DNA of 63,770 nucleotides, from contig JBAYNW010000009.1 of assembly GCA_041678605.1 (NCBI GenBank), forward strand, positions 1 to 63,770, in the 5' to 3' direction. The first letter of the stretch is position 1. Each line of letters opens with the position of its first letter. The notes below the pieces were generated by a model. That model saw nothing but the letters and a program-made list of their open reading frames with translations, did no database searches and was not told the DNA's origin. Source of the DNA: JBAYNW01 sp041678605 (lineage in GTDB: Bacteria > Cyanobacteriota > Vampirovibrionia > Gastranaerophilales > Gastranaerophilaceae). Below are positions 24,053 to 32,629 of this stretch, in pieces. Position numbers and translations under genes: made by a program.

Positions 24053-24559
24053 ATGGCTAGTGATTCAATAAGTTCAGTTAACGGGACAAATTCAGCTAAC
24101 GGCAGCAGTACAAGTACGGCACTTACGGCTGCAACAAAGGCGAAGCTGGAAGCCTTGGGTATTAATACAAAAAACATTACGACAGAAGCTCAGGGGCAGA
24201 CGTTATTAAAAACCGCTCAGGTAAAAACGGAAGCAATGAAAAAAGCTAAAGATTCTCAAAAAAATTCTTCAAAAAACAGCCTCAAAACGGAAGTTAAAAG
24301 CTTGGCTTCAGAGGTAGGTGCTTCTATATCCGATAATGATACAATTGACGGAATCTTAAACAAAATATCCTCTAAAATAAGTGAATTAAGGCAATCGGCC
24401 GGCGATGACAAAGTTAAACTTGCCGAAATTCAACAATATCAATCACGATTTGAAGCTGTTTCGAGCCAGTATTCCGATAGACAAGCCGCACAGGCACAGC
24501 TCAGCGGAAGCATGAACGGACTCGCCAATTTAAATAAGATTTACCAAAATTTGTCTTAA
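24053..24559 (+). CDS. Ser-rich coiled-coil hypothetical protein
   Basis: 168 aa from the ATG at 24053, chosen for GAAAGGAG ten bases upstream; longer forms add 51 basic codons lacking support. N-terminus MASDSISSVNGTNSANGSSTSTALT is low complexity. Then follow helices with heptad-like spacing (LKTEVKSLASEVGASISD, ILNKISSKISELRQSAGDD, KVKLAEIQQYQSRFEAVSSQ). No signal peptide. Reminiscent in style of flagellar or type III secretion substrates, but no flagellar genes are nearby. Unknown function. Confidence 0.65.
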   Translation: MASDSISSVNGTNSANGSSTSTALTAATKAKLEALGINTKNITTEAQGQTLLKTAQVKTEAMKKAKDSQKNSSKNSLKTEVKSLASEVGASISDNDTIDGILNKISSKISELRQSAGDDKVKLAEIQQYQSRFEAVSSQYSDRQAAQAQLSGSMNGLANLNKIYQNLS

Positions 24560-24575
24560 GACTTGTCCCACATTC

Positions 24576-25913
24576 TCAATTATTTAAATATTTAACCAAC
24601 TTTGAAACATCTTTGTTCCAATGGCCGTTCCAATTGCCCAAAATAACATCAGCAGGGGAAAGACCGTAAGGCGTTAACTCTAAAATCGGCTCTAAAAAGC
24701 GTTCCTCGTCTTCTCCGTTTTCTTCCAATGCTTTTTGTGCAATCTTTAAAATTTCGTTTGCTATATCTTTTGTGCAGAATTTTTTTATTTTAGTGTCAAG
24801 TGCTTTTTTGGGAACGCTATACCTCAATTCAATCAAATCATTGTACGAAAATTCAGACAGAAGCTTTTCTGTATCTTCCAGAGCTTTTTTGTTGTATAAA
24901 ATTCCCTTGTAAATCGCCAAAATAGAATACTGCATGCCATGGTTTGCACAATCATGGTTTCTTATTTCAATAAAACTTCTCAATCTTATATCCGGAAAGT
25001 ACAAATTGGCATGCAGATTAAAATCATCTAAAGTGGCTGTATATCCCTCAAATCCTTCCTCCATAAATTGCTCAAAATTAATTTTCCCCAAAATCTCAAC
25101 CGGCTTTTCATCTCTCATAATGAAAATCATCGGCGTTTTCAACACCTCTTCAACGTAATCACTGAGGCCATAATCAGATCTATGTTCAAAGAGTTTTTTA
25201 CTCATAAACGGACATCTTTCACTATCGGTGTTTAGCCAGCTAAGCCCTCTAAATGTTTTATATCCGGTATCTACACCTCCTCTTATCGGTGAGTTTGCAA
25301 ACATTGCCGTCATAAAAGGAGAAATTATGTTTGCAAGTCTGAATTTTCTTATTGCATCTTCTTCGGATGAAAAGTCGTAACATGCCTGTATCCCTGCTGT
25401 TTCTCTCATCATAACGTCGGATAGAATTCCCCAGAGATAGTCTGCCATTATGTGATACCGTTTTTTAGGAATTATATTTATATGTTTGTAGGTTGAAACC
25501 GGCGAAATCCCGTATTCAAGGAGATTAATCTCATATTTTTTCAAAACGGGCGTAATTTTTTTGTTGAAATAATCTATTTTATCTTTCAGTTCGGAAATAT
25601 TTTTTTCCGGATTAAGGCTCAATTCAAACTGACAGCCCGGTTCCAGAGTAATTCTGTCTTCATCTTTTTTGAGCCCTATAATGCTGTAATCGTCTGTAAT
25701 GTAATCCCACCCGTCGAGTTTTGCAAACGCTCTCAGCAAATCGTGAATTCCGTTTTCTTTAGAATAATCTACCATTTTGAAATTTTTTGCAGAAATAGGA
25801 AGCCGTTCAAATTCTATTCCGACCCTGTGATTTTTGGCCTGTTTAAAGCCGGCCTTAAATGAGTTCAAAATGCTCTCAATGTCGACTTTTTCGTTTGTTT
25901 CTGCCTCTAACAT
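24576..25913 (-). CDS. gshA: Glutamate-cysteine ligase, GCS2 family
   Basis: 445 aa. Recognised by NHRVGIEFERLPISAKNFKM near residue 18, then EPGCQFELSLNPEKNISELK, GIQACYDFSSEEDAIRKFRL, FRGLSWLNTDSERCPFMSKK and LRSFIEIRNHDC near residue 315. These match the plant/proteobacterial-type GCS2 ligases that join Glu and Cys with ATP, the first step of glutathione synthesis. EgtA-type ligases belong to the same family, so the acceptor pathway is not certain. No gshB follows in the window. Converges on the coiled-coil gene. Confidence 0.85.
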   Translation of the reverse strand: MLEAETNEKVDIESILNSFKAGFKQAKNHRVGIEFERLPISAKNFKMVDYSKENGIHDLLRAFAKLDGWDYITDDYSIIGLKKDEDRITLEPGCQFELSLNPEKNISELKDKIDYFNKKITPVLKKYEINLLEYGISPVSTYKHINIIPKKRYHIMADYLWGILSDVMMRETAGIQACYDFSSEEDAIRKFRLANIISPFMTAMFANSPIRGGVDTGYKTFRGLSWLNTDSERCPFMSKKLFEHRSDYGLSDYVEEVLKTPMIFIMRDEKPVEILGKINFEQFMEEGFEGYTATLDDFNLHANLYFPDIRLRSFIEIRNHDCANHGMQYSILAIYKGILYNKKALEDTEKLLSEFSYNDLIELRYSVPKKALDTKIKKFCTKDIANEILKIAQKALEENGEDEERFLEPILELTPYGLSPADVILGNWNGHWNKDVSKLVKYLNN

Positions 25914-26002
25914 ATAGCCCCTAATTTCCTAAGTTATTATAACATGCTTTAAAATATCAGAAATTATTTGAAAAAACACTAGCCTGATTGTCTTACTGTT
26001 TG

Positions 26003-26016
26003 TATTATTATATAGT
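26003..26016 (+). promoter_or_regulatory. -10 region of rsmA, possible leaderless start
   Basis: TATTAT (26003-26008) and TATAGT (26011-26016) lie 7-15 bp before the ATG at 26023, with TTGTCT 17 bases before the latter. No Shine-Dalgarno lies between, so the message may start at or just before the initiation codon. Confidence 0.4.
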
Positions 26017-26022
26017 AGTAAC

Positions 26023-26865
26023 ATGGACTACTTACAAAGAGCAAAATCATTCAGAACTAAAAAAAGACTTGGGCAAAACTTCCTTGTTGATGAGGCTGCA
26101 ATCCAAGCTATACTTAATAGTGCAAATATTTCCAAAGAGGACACCGTCGTAGAAATCGGAGCGGGAGTCGGATTTGTTACAGAGGAACTTGTGAAGCATG
26201 CCGGAAAAGTTGTTGCAATAGAATTGGATGAAAATGCGATAAAAGAGCTTAAAAAAATTAAGTGCGGCAATTTAGAAATTGTCCATCAGGATATTTTAAA
26301 AACAAAATTAAGCGATTTGAGTGAGAAAAAAGTTAAAATCGTTGCGAATATTCCTTACTACATTACAAGCCCTATTATCGCACATCTTCTGGGCGAAATT
26401 GATGATTTGAACAACAAAAACCGGAGTGTTATTTCTGATATTATTTTAATGGTTCAGTACGAAGTAGCTCAGAGAATAGTTGCGACTGAAAAAAGTCCCT
26501 CAAAACAATACGGGCTTTTGACGATTTTAGCTCAATTTTGGGCTGATTGTGAAATAATTAAAAAAGTGGGCAGAAAGAGTTTTTATCCCAGCCCAAAAGT
26601 TGATTCGGCTTTAGTAAAATTAACAGTAAGAGAAAAGCCATTGCTTGAGTTGAGTGATTATAAGCATTTTAGAAAAACAATAAAAGCATCGTTTGCACAA
26701 CGCAGAAAAAATGTTAAAAATTGTCTTTTGGCAGGCGGATTTTCAAAAGAAAATATTACAAAATCGCTTGAAAGTTTAGGAATTTCAGAAAATACCAGAG
26801 GCGAAACAATTTCAATCGAAGATTTCGGAAAACTATCGGAGGAACTGCTCAAATATGGAAATTAA
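26023..26865 (+). CDS. rsmA: 16S rRNA dimethyladenosine transferase RsmA (KsgA)
   Basis: 280 aa. Starts at the canonical KRLGQNFLVDEAAI segment (residues 15-28). SAM-binding motif I is VVEIGAGVGFVTEEL near residue 43, acidic motif II is VVAIELDENAI, and the catalytic NIPYYITSPIIAHLL is near 111. The C-terminal helical domain begins near 190 (KVDSALVKLTV, ASFAQRRKNVKN). It dimethylates two adjacent adenines near the 3' end of 16S rRNA, a late step of small-subunit assembly. Overlaps ispE by 11 bp, a common arrangement. Confidence 0.97.
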   Translation: MDYLQRAKSFRTKKRLGQNFLVDEAAIQAILNSANISKEDTVVEIGAGVGFVTEELVKHAGKVVAIELDENAIKELKKIKCGNLEIVHQDILKTKLSDLSEKKVKIVANIPYYITSPIIAHLLGEIDDLNNKNRSVISDIILMVQYEVAQRIVATEKSPSKQYGLLTILAQFWADCEIIKKVGRKSFYPSPKVDSALVKLTVREKPLLELSDYKHFRKTIKASFAQRRKNVKNCLLAGGFSKENITKSLESLGISENTRGETISIEDFGKLSEELLKYGN

Positions 26866-27742
26866 AGTTAAGTGTCCGGCTAAAATTAATCTTACTCTTG
26901 AAATTTTAAACAAGCGTTCTGACGGATTTCACGATATTCAAAGCGTTATGCAAACAATTGATTTGTTTGACATTTTGACTATAACGGCAGAAAAAAGCAA
27001 TAAATTCGAGATAAAACTTTCAGGTACAAGTGATGAAATTCCATATGATGAAAGTAATTTGGTTTACAAAGCTATTGAATTATTTATGAGCAAATTCCCT
27101 CGCCCCGGCGAGGAAGAATATTCCGAATTGGGGAAAGGAAGAAATGCTTCAAATTATTCAATTTCAATCCAGATTGAAAAAAACATTCCGGTGGCAGCGG
27201 GCTTGGCGGGAGGAAGCACCGATGCGGCAGGAACCCTATGGGGCCTGAACAAATTGTTTGACAATATTTTTTCAGACAAAGAACTGCACGAACTTTGTGC
27301 CAAACTCGGCTCTGACTTGAATTTTTGCCTTGAAGGCGGATGCCGTCTTGCAACAGGCAGAGGCGAAATTCTTGAAAAATTGCCTTTTCAAGAATTTCGC
27401 CTGTCTCTGGTGAAACCTAAAAGTCTTGGCATTAGTGCAAAAGAAGCTTATACAAAATTTTCTTTGATTGAAAATAAACCGAATTTTAATATGACAAAAA
27501 AACTAGTTAAAGCTTTAAAATCAAACAATGATATTGAAGATTTTTTGCATAATGATTTGGAGTTTGCGGTAATTAATGATTACAAAGAACTTCAAGAAAT
27601 TAAAATGGAATATCCGGAAGCAATCATGTCCGGTTCAGGCTCAACATTTTTTGCAATCAATGTTGATTTCAAGGATTTCCGTGATGAATTTTGGATTAAA
27701 AACGGTCTAAAATCAATTCCTTACGGTGTTTGTGAAAAATGA
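26855..27742 (+). CDS. ispE: 4-diphosphocytidyl-2-C-methylerythritol kinase IspE
   Basis: 295 aa GHMP kinase of the MEP isoprenoid pathway, phosphorylating CDP-ME at the 2-OH. Motifs: VKCPAKINLTLEILNKRSDG at the N-terminus, the ATP-loop PVAAGLAGGSTDAAGTLWG near residue 112, SDLNFCLEGG and the C-terminal AIMSGSGSTFFAI. Between LFMSKF and SISIQIEKN, about 20 extra residues (PRPGEEEYSELGKGRNASNY) are encoded by a stretch starting with a G/C-rich palindrome (27095-27115), probably another in-frame repeat insertion. Translationally coupled to rsmA. Confidence 0.95.
   Translation: MEIKVKCPAKINLTLEILNKRSDGFHDIQSVMQTIDLFDILTITAEKSNKFEIKLSGTSDEIPYDESNLVYKAIELFMSKFPRPGEEEYSELGKGRNASNYSISIQIEKNIPVAAGLAGGSTDAAGTLWGLNKLFDNIFSDKELHELCAKLGSDLNFCLEGGCRLATGRGEILEKLPFQEFRLSLVKPKSLGISAKEAYTKFSLIENKPNFNMTKKLVKALKSNNDIEDFLHNDLEFAVINDYKELQEIKMEYPEAIMSGSGSTFFAINVDFKDFRDEFWIKNGLKSIPYGVCEK
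27095..27115. repeat. Palindromic insert inside ispE
   Basis: TTCCCTCGCC-CC-GGCGAGGAA, stem CTCGCC/GGCGAG, in an A/T-rich gene, at the point where the IspE sequence departs from the family pattern. Similar in style to the kdpA insert. Confidence 0.45.
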
Positions 27743-27762
27743 GCCGGCTAGACATTATTCCA

Positions 27763-28596
27763 TTATTTTCCCAGAAATGAAACGTTAACCCTGCCGTACT
27801 TTGCGGACAGGTCGTCAATGTGGTGCATTAAATAAACCAGAGGTTCTAAATCCTTCTGGTTCAAATCCAAAATCGCACCCCATTCTGATCTGGCATGATG
27901 TGCCGCAATCATTTTTGCAACTTCCTTAAACCCTTGTGTCATGCAGATTGCAAACCCATATTGAGAGTGGGTCAGCCATTCTTTTCGGAACTTCTCATCA
28001 TAATCAATCAATCCGGTTTCTGTGTTAATTGTGTATTCAAAAATTTTGCCTATGTCGTGGAAAACACACGCCGCATAAACTTTGTCGGAATCTATTTTCA
28101 TGCTGAACAATTTCAGATTAGCTTCAGCAAGTCTTAAACATTCAGAAATATGAACCAGCAAACCTCCGAGATAGTTATGGTGCATAAGTTTTGCAGCAGG
28201 TGAAATTTTGATTTTTTCTTCATGTTCTTTAAAATATTCAATCAAAAACTTTTTCAATTTTTCGTCGGAAATTTTATTAATGTAACCTAAAATTTCGTTA
28301 TAGATTTGATTTCGCTCATCTTCGTCAATTCCCATCTTGGCTTCTTTAACAAGTTCCAGTGCGGAAATAAGACAGTTATTAAATTTTTCGTTGAAAGTTG
28401 CGGAAACAATTCTGACCAAATTGCCCGTCCTGAAAAGTTTCCCATCCATTCTGTTTAGAGTTTCTTCCCACAAAACGCAGTTCAAAATAGATTCGTCTTT
28501 GGGATTTTTTAACTGCAATTTTCCCATTTTTGTTCCTGCTTTGGTATCTCCTATTGAGAAAACCACCACTTCGTATACTGTTTCTGTGTCAAACAT
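27763..28596 (-). CDS. HD-domain 3'-5' exoribonuclease, YhaM family
   Basis: 277 aa. N-terminal OB-fold-like nucleic-acid domain (TKMGKLQLKNPKDESILNCV, residues 19-38), then an HD domain from about residue 130. HHNYLGGLLVHISECLRLAE, CVFHDIGKIFEY with the HD dyad near residue 181, HSQYGFAICM, AAHHARSEWGA and LVYLMHHIDDLSAKYGRVN supply the metal ligands. YhaM/CbfI proteins degrade RNA and ssDNA 3' to 5'. Third gene of a lysS-ilvC-yhaM operon with gaps of 18 and 9 bp. Confidence 0.88.
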   Translation of the reverse strand: MFDTETVYEVVVFSIGDTKAGTKMGKLQLKNPKDESILNCVLWEETLNRMDGKLFRTGNLVRIVSATFNEKFNNCLISALELVKEAKMGIDEDERNQIYNEILGYINKISDEKLKKFLIEYFKEHEEKIKISPAAKLMHHNYLGGLLVHISECLRLAEANLKLFSMKIDSDKVYAACVFHDIGKIFEYTINTETGLIDYDEKFRKEWLTHSQYGFAICMTQGFKEVAKMIAAHHARSEWGAILDLNQKDLEPLVYLMHHIDDLSAKYGRVNVSFLGK

Positions 28597-28605
28597 ATTT
28601 TTTCC

Positions 28606-29628
28606 TTAATTTCTTGTTCTGTCTATTATCTTATTCTTGTTCCAGCAAAAATTTTCTCTTATTTCCTTGCCGACTTTTTCCACCAAATGTTCTTCGTTTT
28701 CTTTTCTAAGTCGGGTGAAATTTTTGCATCCGGAATTGTATTCATCCACAAACTCATTGGCAAAAGTCCCGTTTTGGATTTCGGAGAGAATTTTTTTCAT
28801 TGCCGCCCTGGTTTCTCCGGTGATTATTCTTGGTCCTCTTGTCAAATCTCCATATTCTGCGGTGTTTGAGATGGAATATCTCATATCTGAAAGCCCGCCC
28901 TGATTTATTAAATCGACAATAAGCTTAAGTTCATGAAGAACTTCAAAATATGCCATATAAGGCGAATAACCGGCCTCAACAAGGGTTTCAAATCCGGCTT
29001 TAATCAAAGCCGAACATCCTCCGCACAAAACCGCCTGTTCTCCGAACAAATCCGTTTCTGTTTCCTCCCTGAAGCTTGTTTCGAAAATTCCCGCCCTACC
29101 GGAGCCTATTGCCGCAGCATAAGAAAGGGCAACCTCTCTTGAATTGCCTGAAAAATCCTGATAAATTGCAATAAGCGAAGGAACACCTTTACCCAGCTGA
29201 TATTCACTTCTAACCGCGTGGCCGGGGCCTTTTGGTGCAACCATAATCACATTTACGTCTTTGGGTGCAACAATTTTACCGAAATGGATATTAAATCCGT
29301 GGGAAAACATTAAATACTGGCCTGCTCTTAAATTAGGTTCAATTTGCTCTTTGTAAACTTTTGCCTGAACCTCGTCGGGAATTAGAATTTGCACGATATC
29401 CGCCCATTTTACAGCATCTTCGACGTCCATTATTTCAAAATTTTCCAGCATGGCTTTTTGGTAAGAAGTTCCGCCTTTTCTCAATCCTAAAACAACTCTG
29501 CAGCCCGAGTCTCTTAGATTCATTGACTGTCCGTACCCTTGTGAACCGTAGCCGATTACTGCGATTTTTTTATCTTTAATAAGTTTTAAATCTATATCGC
29601 TGTCACGATAAATTTTCAAATTTTCCAT
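28606..29628 (-). CDS. ilvC: Ketol-acid reductoisomerase (NADP+)
   Basis: 340 aa class I enzyme. N-terminal Rossmann domain: IAVIGYGSQGYGQSMNLRDS (residues 23-42), IVQILIPDEVQAKVY and VNVIMVAPKGPGHAVRSEYQ. The C-terminal knotted domain carries the Mg2+ ligands in TETDLFGEQAVLCGG and in FEVLHELKLIVDLI, then MRYSISNTAEYGDLTRGPRI. It isomerises and reduces 2-acetolactate or 2-aceto-2-hydroxybutyrate in valine/isoleucine synthesis. Other ilv genes are not in the window. Lies between lysS and yhaM on one strand. GAGGTAGA precedes ATG. Confidence 0.97.
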   Translation of the reverse strand: MENLKIYRDSDIDLKLIKDKKIAVIGYGSQGYGQSMNLRDSGCRVVLGLRKGGTSYQKAMLENFEIMDVEDAVKWADIVQILIPDEVQAKVYKEQIEPNLRAGQYLMFSHGFNIHFGKIVAPKDVNVIMVAPKGPGHAVRSEYQLGKGVPSLIAIYQDFSGNSREVALSYAAAIGSGRAGIFETSFREETETDLFGEQAVLCGGCSALIKAGFETLVEAGYSPYMAYFEVLHELKLIVDLINQGGLSDMRYSISNTAEYGDLTRGPRIITGETRAAMKKILSEIQNGTFANEFVDEYNSGCKNFTRLRKENEEHLVEKVGKEIRENFCWNKNKIIDRTRN

Positions 29629-29646
29629 ATTCTACCTCTATTTTGA

Positions 29647-31146
29647 CTATTGCCCCTGAATTTTACGCATTGTAGGGAAGGCAATAACTTCTCTTATTGT
29701 TTGAGAATTGGTCAAAAGCATTACCAATCGGTCAATTCCCATACCCATACCGCCTGTCGGAGGCATTCCGTACTCAAGTGCCTGAATGAAGTCTTCATCA
29801 ATATCGCATGCTTCTTCATCCCCCTGAGCCTTGGCTTTTGCCTGTGCCTCAAAACGGTACCTCTGGTCAATCGGGTCTGTCAGTTCAGAGAAAGCATTTG
29901 CGACTTCCCATCCGTTAATTCTTGTTTCAAAACGTTCGGTTAATCGGTCGTTATCCCTGTGAACTTTTGCCAGCGGAGAAATATCGCGAGGGTAGTCAAT
30001 TATGTGAATCGGCTGAATCAAATGCGGTTCGACTTTTTCCTCAAAAATCTTATCCAAAATTTGTCCCCAATTATCTGTTTCTTCAATTTCTATACCCATT
30101 TTTTTCGCCTGCTGGGCGGCTTCTTCCGCCGTGAAATAGGTATTAAAATCAATTCCGGTATATTCTTTAATCGCTCCGAGCATAGTTTTTCTGTCCCACG
30201 GGGGAGTCAAGTCGATTTCTTTGTCGCCGAATTTTATTTTCATTGTTCCTAAAACGTCCTGAGCAATCGAACTTACCATGTTTTCGGCCAGAGCCATCAT
30301 TTCATTGTAGTCGACATAAGCTTGATAAAGCTCTAGCATTGTGAATTCAGGGTTATGTCTTGTATCCATCCCTTCGTTCCTGAAACTTCTGTTGATTTCA
30401 AAAATCTTTTCGCTCAACCCGCCGACCATAAGCCGTTTCAAGTAAAGCTCCGGAGCAATTCTCAAATACATATCCATGTCATGAGTGTTATGGTGGGTAA
30501 CAAAAGGTCTTGCCGTTGCTCCGCCTGCTTGAGGGTGAAGCATTGGAGTTTCAACTTCCAAAAACCCTTGTTTTATTAAATATTCTCTTATTTTTTGGAT
30601 GATTAAACTTCTTTTCCTTAAAGTATCTCTGGATTCTTCATTAACAATCATATCCACGTACCTCTGCCGATAACGGGTTTCAATGTCAGTAAGCCCATGA
30701 AATTTTTCCGGCAAAGACAAAAGTGCTTTGGACAGAAGTTTGTATTTTTTTACCTTAATGGAAAGTTCGCCTCTGGGCGTCCTTCTGATTGAACCATAGA
30801 CACCTATGAAATCGCCTATGTCAATCAATTTAAGGGTTTTGATTGCCTCTTCATCCATGTTCTCTTTGTGGCAGAAAACTTGGATTTTTCCCGAAGCGTC
30901 CATCAAGTCGATGAACATTCCGGAATTTCTCATAGCCATTATACGCCCTGCAACAGAATAATAATCCTCTGTTTCTTCTCCGACAGGTAAATCTTTGTAC
31001 TTTTCCTGCAAATCCTGTGCGTTAGCATTTTTATTAAAAGAATACGGATAAGGATTTATCCCTTTATCTGCCAAATCGGCTAATTTTTGTATTCTCCCCT
31101 GCCTGATTGTTTCTTTTGGTGATATTGATTCGTGAGTTGTTTCCAT
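29647..31146 (-). CDS. lysS: Lysyl-tRNA synthetase, class II
   Basis: 499 aa, normal for class II LysRS. N-terminal OB fold for the tRNA anticodon (residues 60-160, VAGRIMAMRNSGMFIDLMDA). The aminoacylation core carries motif 2 (FEINRSFRNEGMDTRHNPEF near residue 250) and motif 3 (PPTGGMGMGIDRLVMLLT near 465). The flipping-loop region FVTHHNTHDMDMYLRIAPEL is present. It charges tRNA-Lys. First gene of the operon with ilvC and yhaM; GAGGTAG lies upstream. Confidence 0.98.
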   Translation of the reverse strand: METTHESISPKETIRQGRIQKLADLADKGINPYPYSFNKNANAQDLQEKYKDLPVGEETEDYYSVAGRIMAMRNSGMFIDLMDASGKIQVFCHKENMDEEAIKTLKLIDIGDFIGVYGSIRRTPRGELSIKVKKYKLLSKALLSLPEKFHGLTDIETRYRQRYVDMIVNEESRDTLRKRSLIIQKIREYLIKQGFLEVETPMLHPQAGGATARPFVTHHNTHDMDMYLRIAPELYLKRLMVGGLSEKIFEINRSFRNEGMDTRHNPEFTMLELYQAYVDYNEMMALAENMVSSIAQDVLGTMKIKFGDKEIDLTPPWDRKTMLGAIKEYTGIDFNTYFTAEEAAQQAKKMGIEIEETDNWGQILDKIFEEKVEPHLIQPIHIIDYPRDISPLAKVHRDNDRLTERFETRINGWEVANAFSELTDPIDQRYRFEAQAKAKAQGDEEACDIDEDFIQALEYGMPPTGGMGMGIDRLVMLLTNSQTIREVIAFPTMRKIQGQ

Positions 31147-31189
31147 GGCTACCTCTTTTTCTCTGTCTGCATAGTATCATTTTATCACA

Positions 31190-31445
31190 AAAAAGGAAAC
31201 GGGAAGCAAAGGGAAGCTTGGAAGTTTGGAAGTTTGGAAGTTTAATTTGGTTTACATTGCAAAACCTCTAAGCTTCTATTTGGTTGAAGGGCTTAAGGGC
31301 TGAATGGCTTTTGGAGAAGTGATTAAGTGACTGGGTGATTAAGTGATTAAGTGCAACAAAAAAATTAAAACTTTTCTTCTCACGTCTCACCTCTCACGTC
31401 TCACGTTTTCCCCTTCCCAATTCCCAATTCCCAATTTCCTTCTTC
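31190..31445. repeat. Mosaic tandem-repeat block with four modules
   Basis: The intergenic space contains GGAAGTTT heptamer/octamers (GGAAGTTTGGAAGTTTGG), then TTGAAGGG-class octamers, then AAGTGATT octamers (AAGTGATT, AAGTGACT, GGGTGATT, AAGTGATT), then CAACAAAAAAATTAAAACTT. It finishes with TCTCACG heptamers and CCCAATT heptamers running up to the alcohol dehydrogenase stop. Same module order as near 47630 and 57320. No gene. Confidence 0.8.
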
Positions 31446-31447
31446 AT

Positions 31448-32602
31448 CTAGCTTTTTAGTAAAATATCATAAACCATTTTCGGGGTTACTTTAAGGTCTT
31501 CGCCGAGTAAAGTAGAGCGTTTTTCAAATCTTTCTTTGATTTTTTGTGCCGCTTCTGAGGCATTTATGCCGTAATCTGCGAGTTTTGTAGGCATACCCAG
31601 CGAGTTAAAAAATTCTTCACTCTTTTTAATTGCACAATCACTTGCTTTCAAGTCGTCCGCTTCTTTGCAGCCAAACACTTCCCTTGCAAGTTTGGCAAGC
31701 TTTTGGGCCTTATCTTTTTTCCGCTCCTCCCAAAGTCTTGGAAGCACAATTGCCAGACTTTGTCCGTGTGCCAGCCCGTAAAGGGCAGTCAATTCATGGC
31801 CTATTCGGTGTGTTGACCAGTCTTGGACAGCTCCGACAGAAAGCCAGTAGTTTAAGCCACAGGTCGCACACCAGCAGATATTGGCCTTTGCGTCATAATC
31901 CCTATTATTTTTAAGCACTTTTGGTGCTTCCTCAATCAAAGTCTTAACCAATCCCAACGCCCAGGAGTCCTGAAGCGGTGTGTTTACATTATAAGTTGCG
32001 TAAAGCTCCATCACATGAACAAATGTGTCCACAATCCCGTTTCTGACCTGCTGAATCGGCAGGCTGTAAGTCGTTTCAGGGTCAATTATTGAAAACTGCG
32101 GATAAATGTTAGGGTTTCTCATGGCAAATTTTTCTTTTGTACTTAATCTTGAAATAACAGATGCACAGTTCATTTCAGACCCCGTTGCGGGAAGCGTCAT
32201 AACGCAGCCGAGCGGAAGTGCTTCTTTAAAATCCAATTCCTTTGAAACCAAATCGTATGGTTCTTCGCCTTGATATTTTGAGGCCGCTGCGATAAATTTT
32301 GTCCCGTCAAGTGTTGAGCCGCCGCCTACAGCAAGCAGAAAATCAATGTTTTCTTTCTTCACGATTTCAACAGCCTTCATACAGGTTTCATAAGCCGGAT
32401 TTGGCTCAATTCCTGAAAATTCAATAACTTTATGATTTTTCAGTGCTTTTTTAACCTGGTCATAAACCCCGTTTTTCTTAATTGAACCGCCGCCGTAAAT
32501 CATCAAAACCTTTTTATTCTTGTCGATAAGTTCACTCAAATTAGCGATGCAGCCTTTTCCAAAAATTACTTTGGTCGGACAATAAAATTCAAAATTATTC
32601 AT
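31448..32602 (-). CDS. Iron-containing alcohol dehydrogenase, YqhD-like
   Basis: 384 aa. Nucleotide-binding GGGSTLDGTKFIAAASKYQG near residue 92. Fe/Zn ligands are in NGIVDTFVHVMELYAT (Asp, His) and THRIGHELTALYGLAHGQSL (two His) near residue 265. NADPH-dependent YqhD/BdhA-type enzymes reduce short-chain aldehydes such as butanal; the substrate here is unknown. AAGGAGC precedes ATG. Followed on the opposite side by the membrane protein gene 27 bp upstream, so the two may be cotranscribed. Confidence 0.93.
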   Translation of the reverse strand: MNNFEFYCPTKVIFGKGCIANLSELIDKNKKVLMIYGGGSIKKNGVYDQVKKALKNHKVIEFSGIEPNPAYETCMKAVEIVKKENIDFLLAVGGGSTLDGTKFIAAASKYQGEEPYDLVSKELDFKEALPLGCVMTLPATGSEMNCASVISRLSTKEKFAMRNPNIYPQFSIIDPETTYSLPIQQVRNGIVDTFVHVMELYATYNVNTPLQDSWALGLVKTLIEEAPKVLKNNRDYDAKANICWCATCGLNYWLSVGAVQDWSTHRIGHELTALYGLAHGQSLAIVLPRLWEERKKDKAQKLAKLAREVFGCKEADDLKASDCAIKKSEEFFNSLGMPTKLADYGINASEAAQKIKERFEKRSTLLGEDLKVTPKMVYDILLKS

Positions 32603-32629
32603 ATTTTGCTCCTTCTTACTTTTTTCTGT

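Noticed and set aside
31300..31380. Iteron-type replication origin from AAGTGATT tandems
   Set aside because: The same tandems recur in many intergenic and coding places; no DnaA boxes or replication genes are near.
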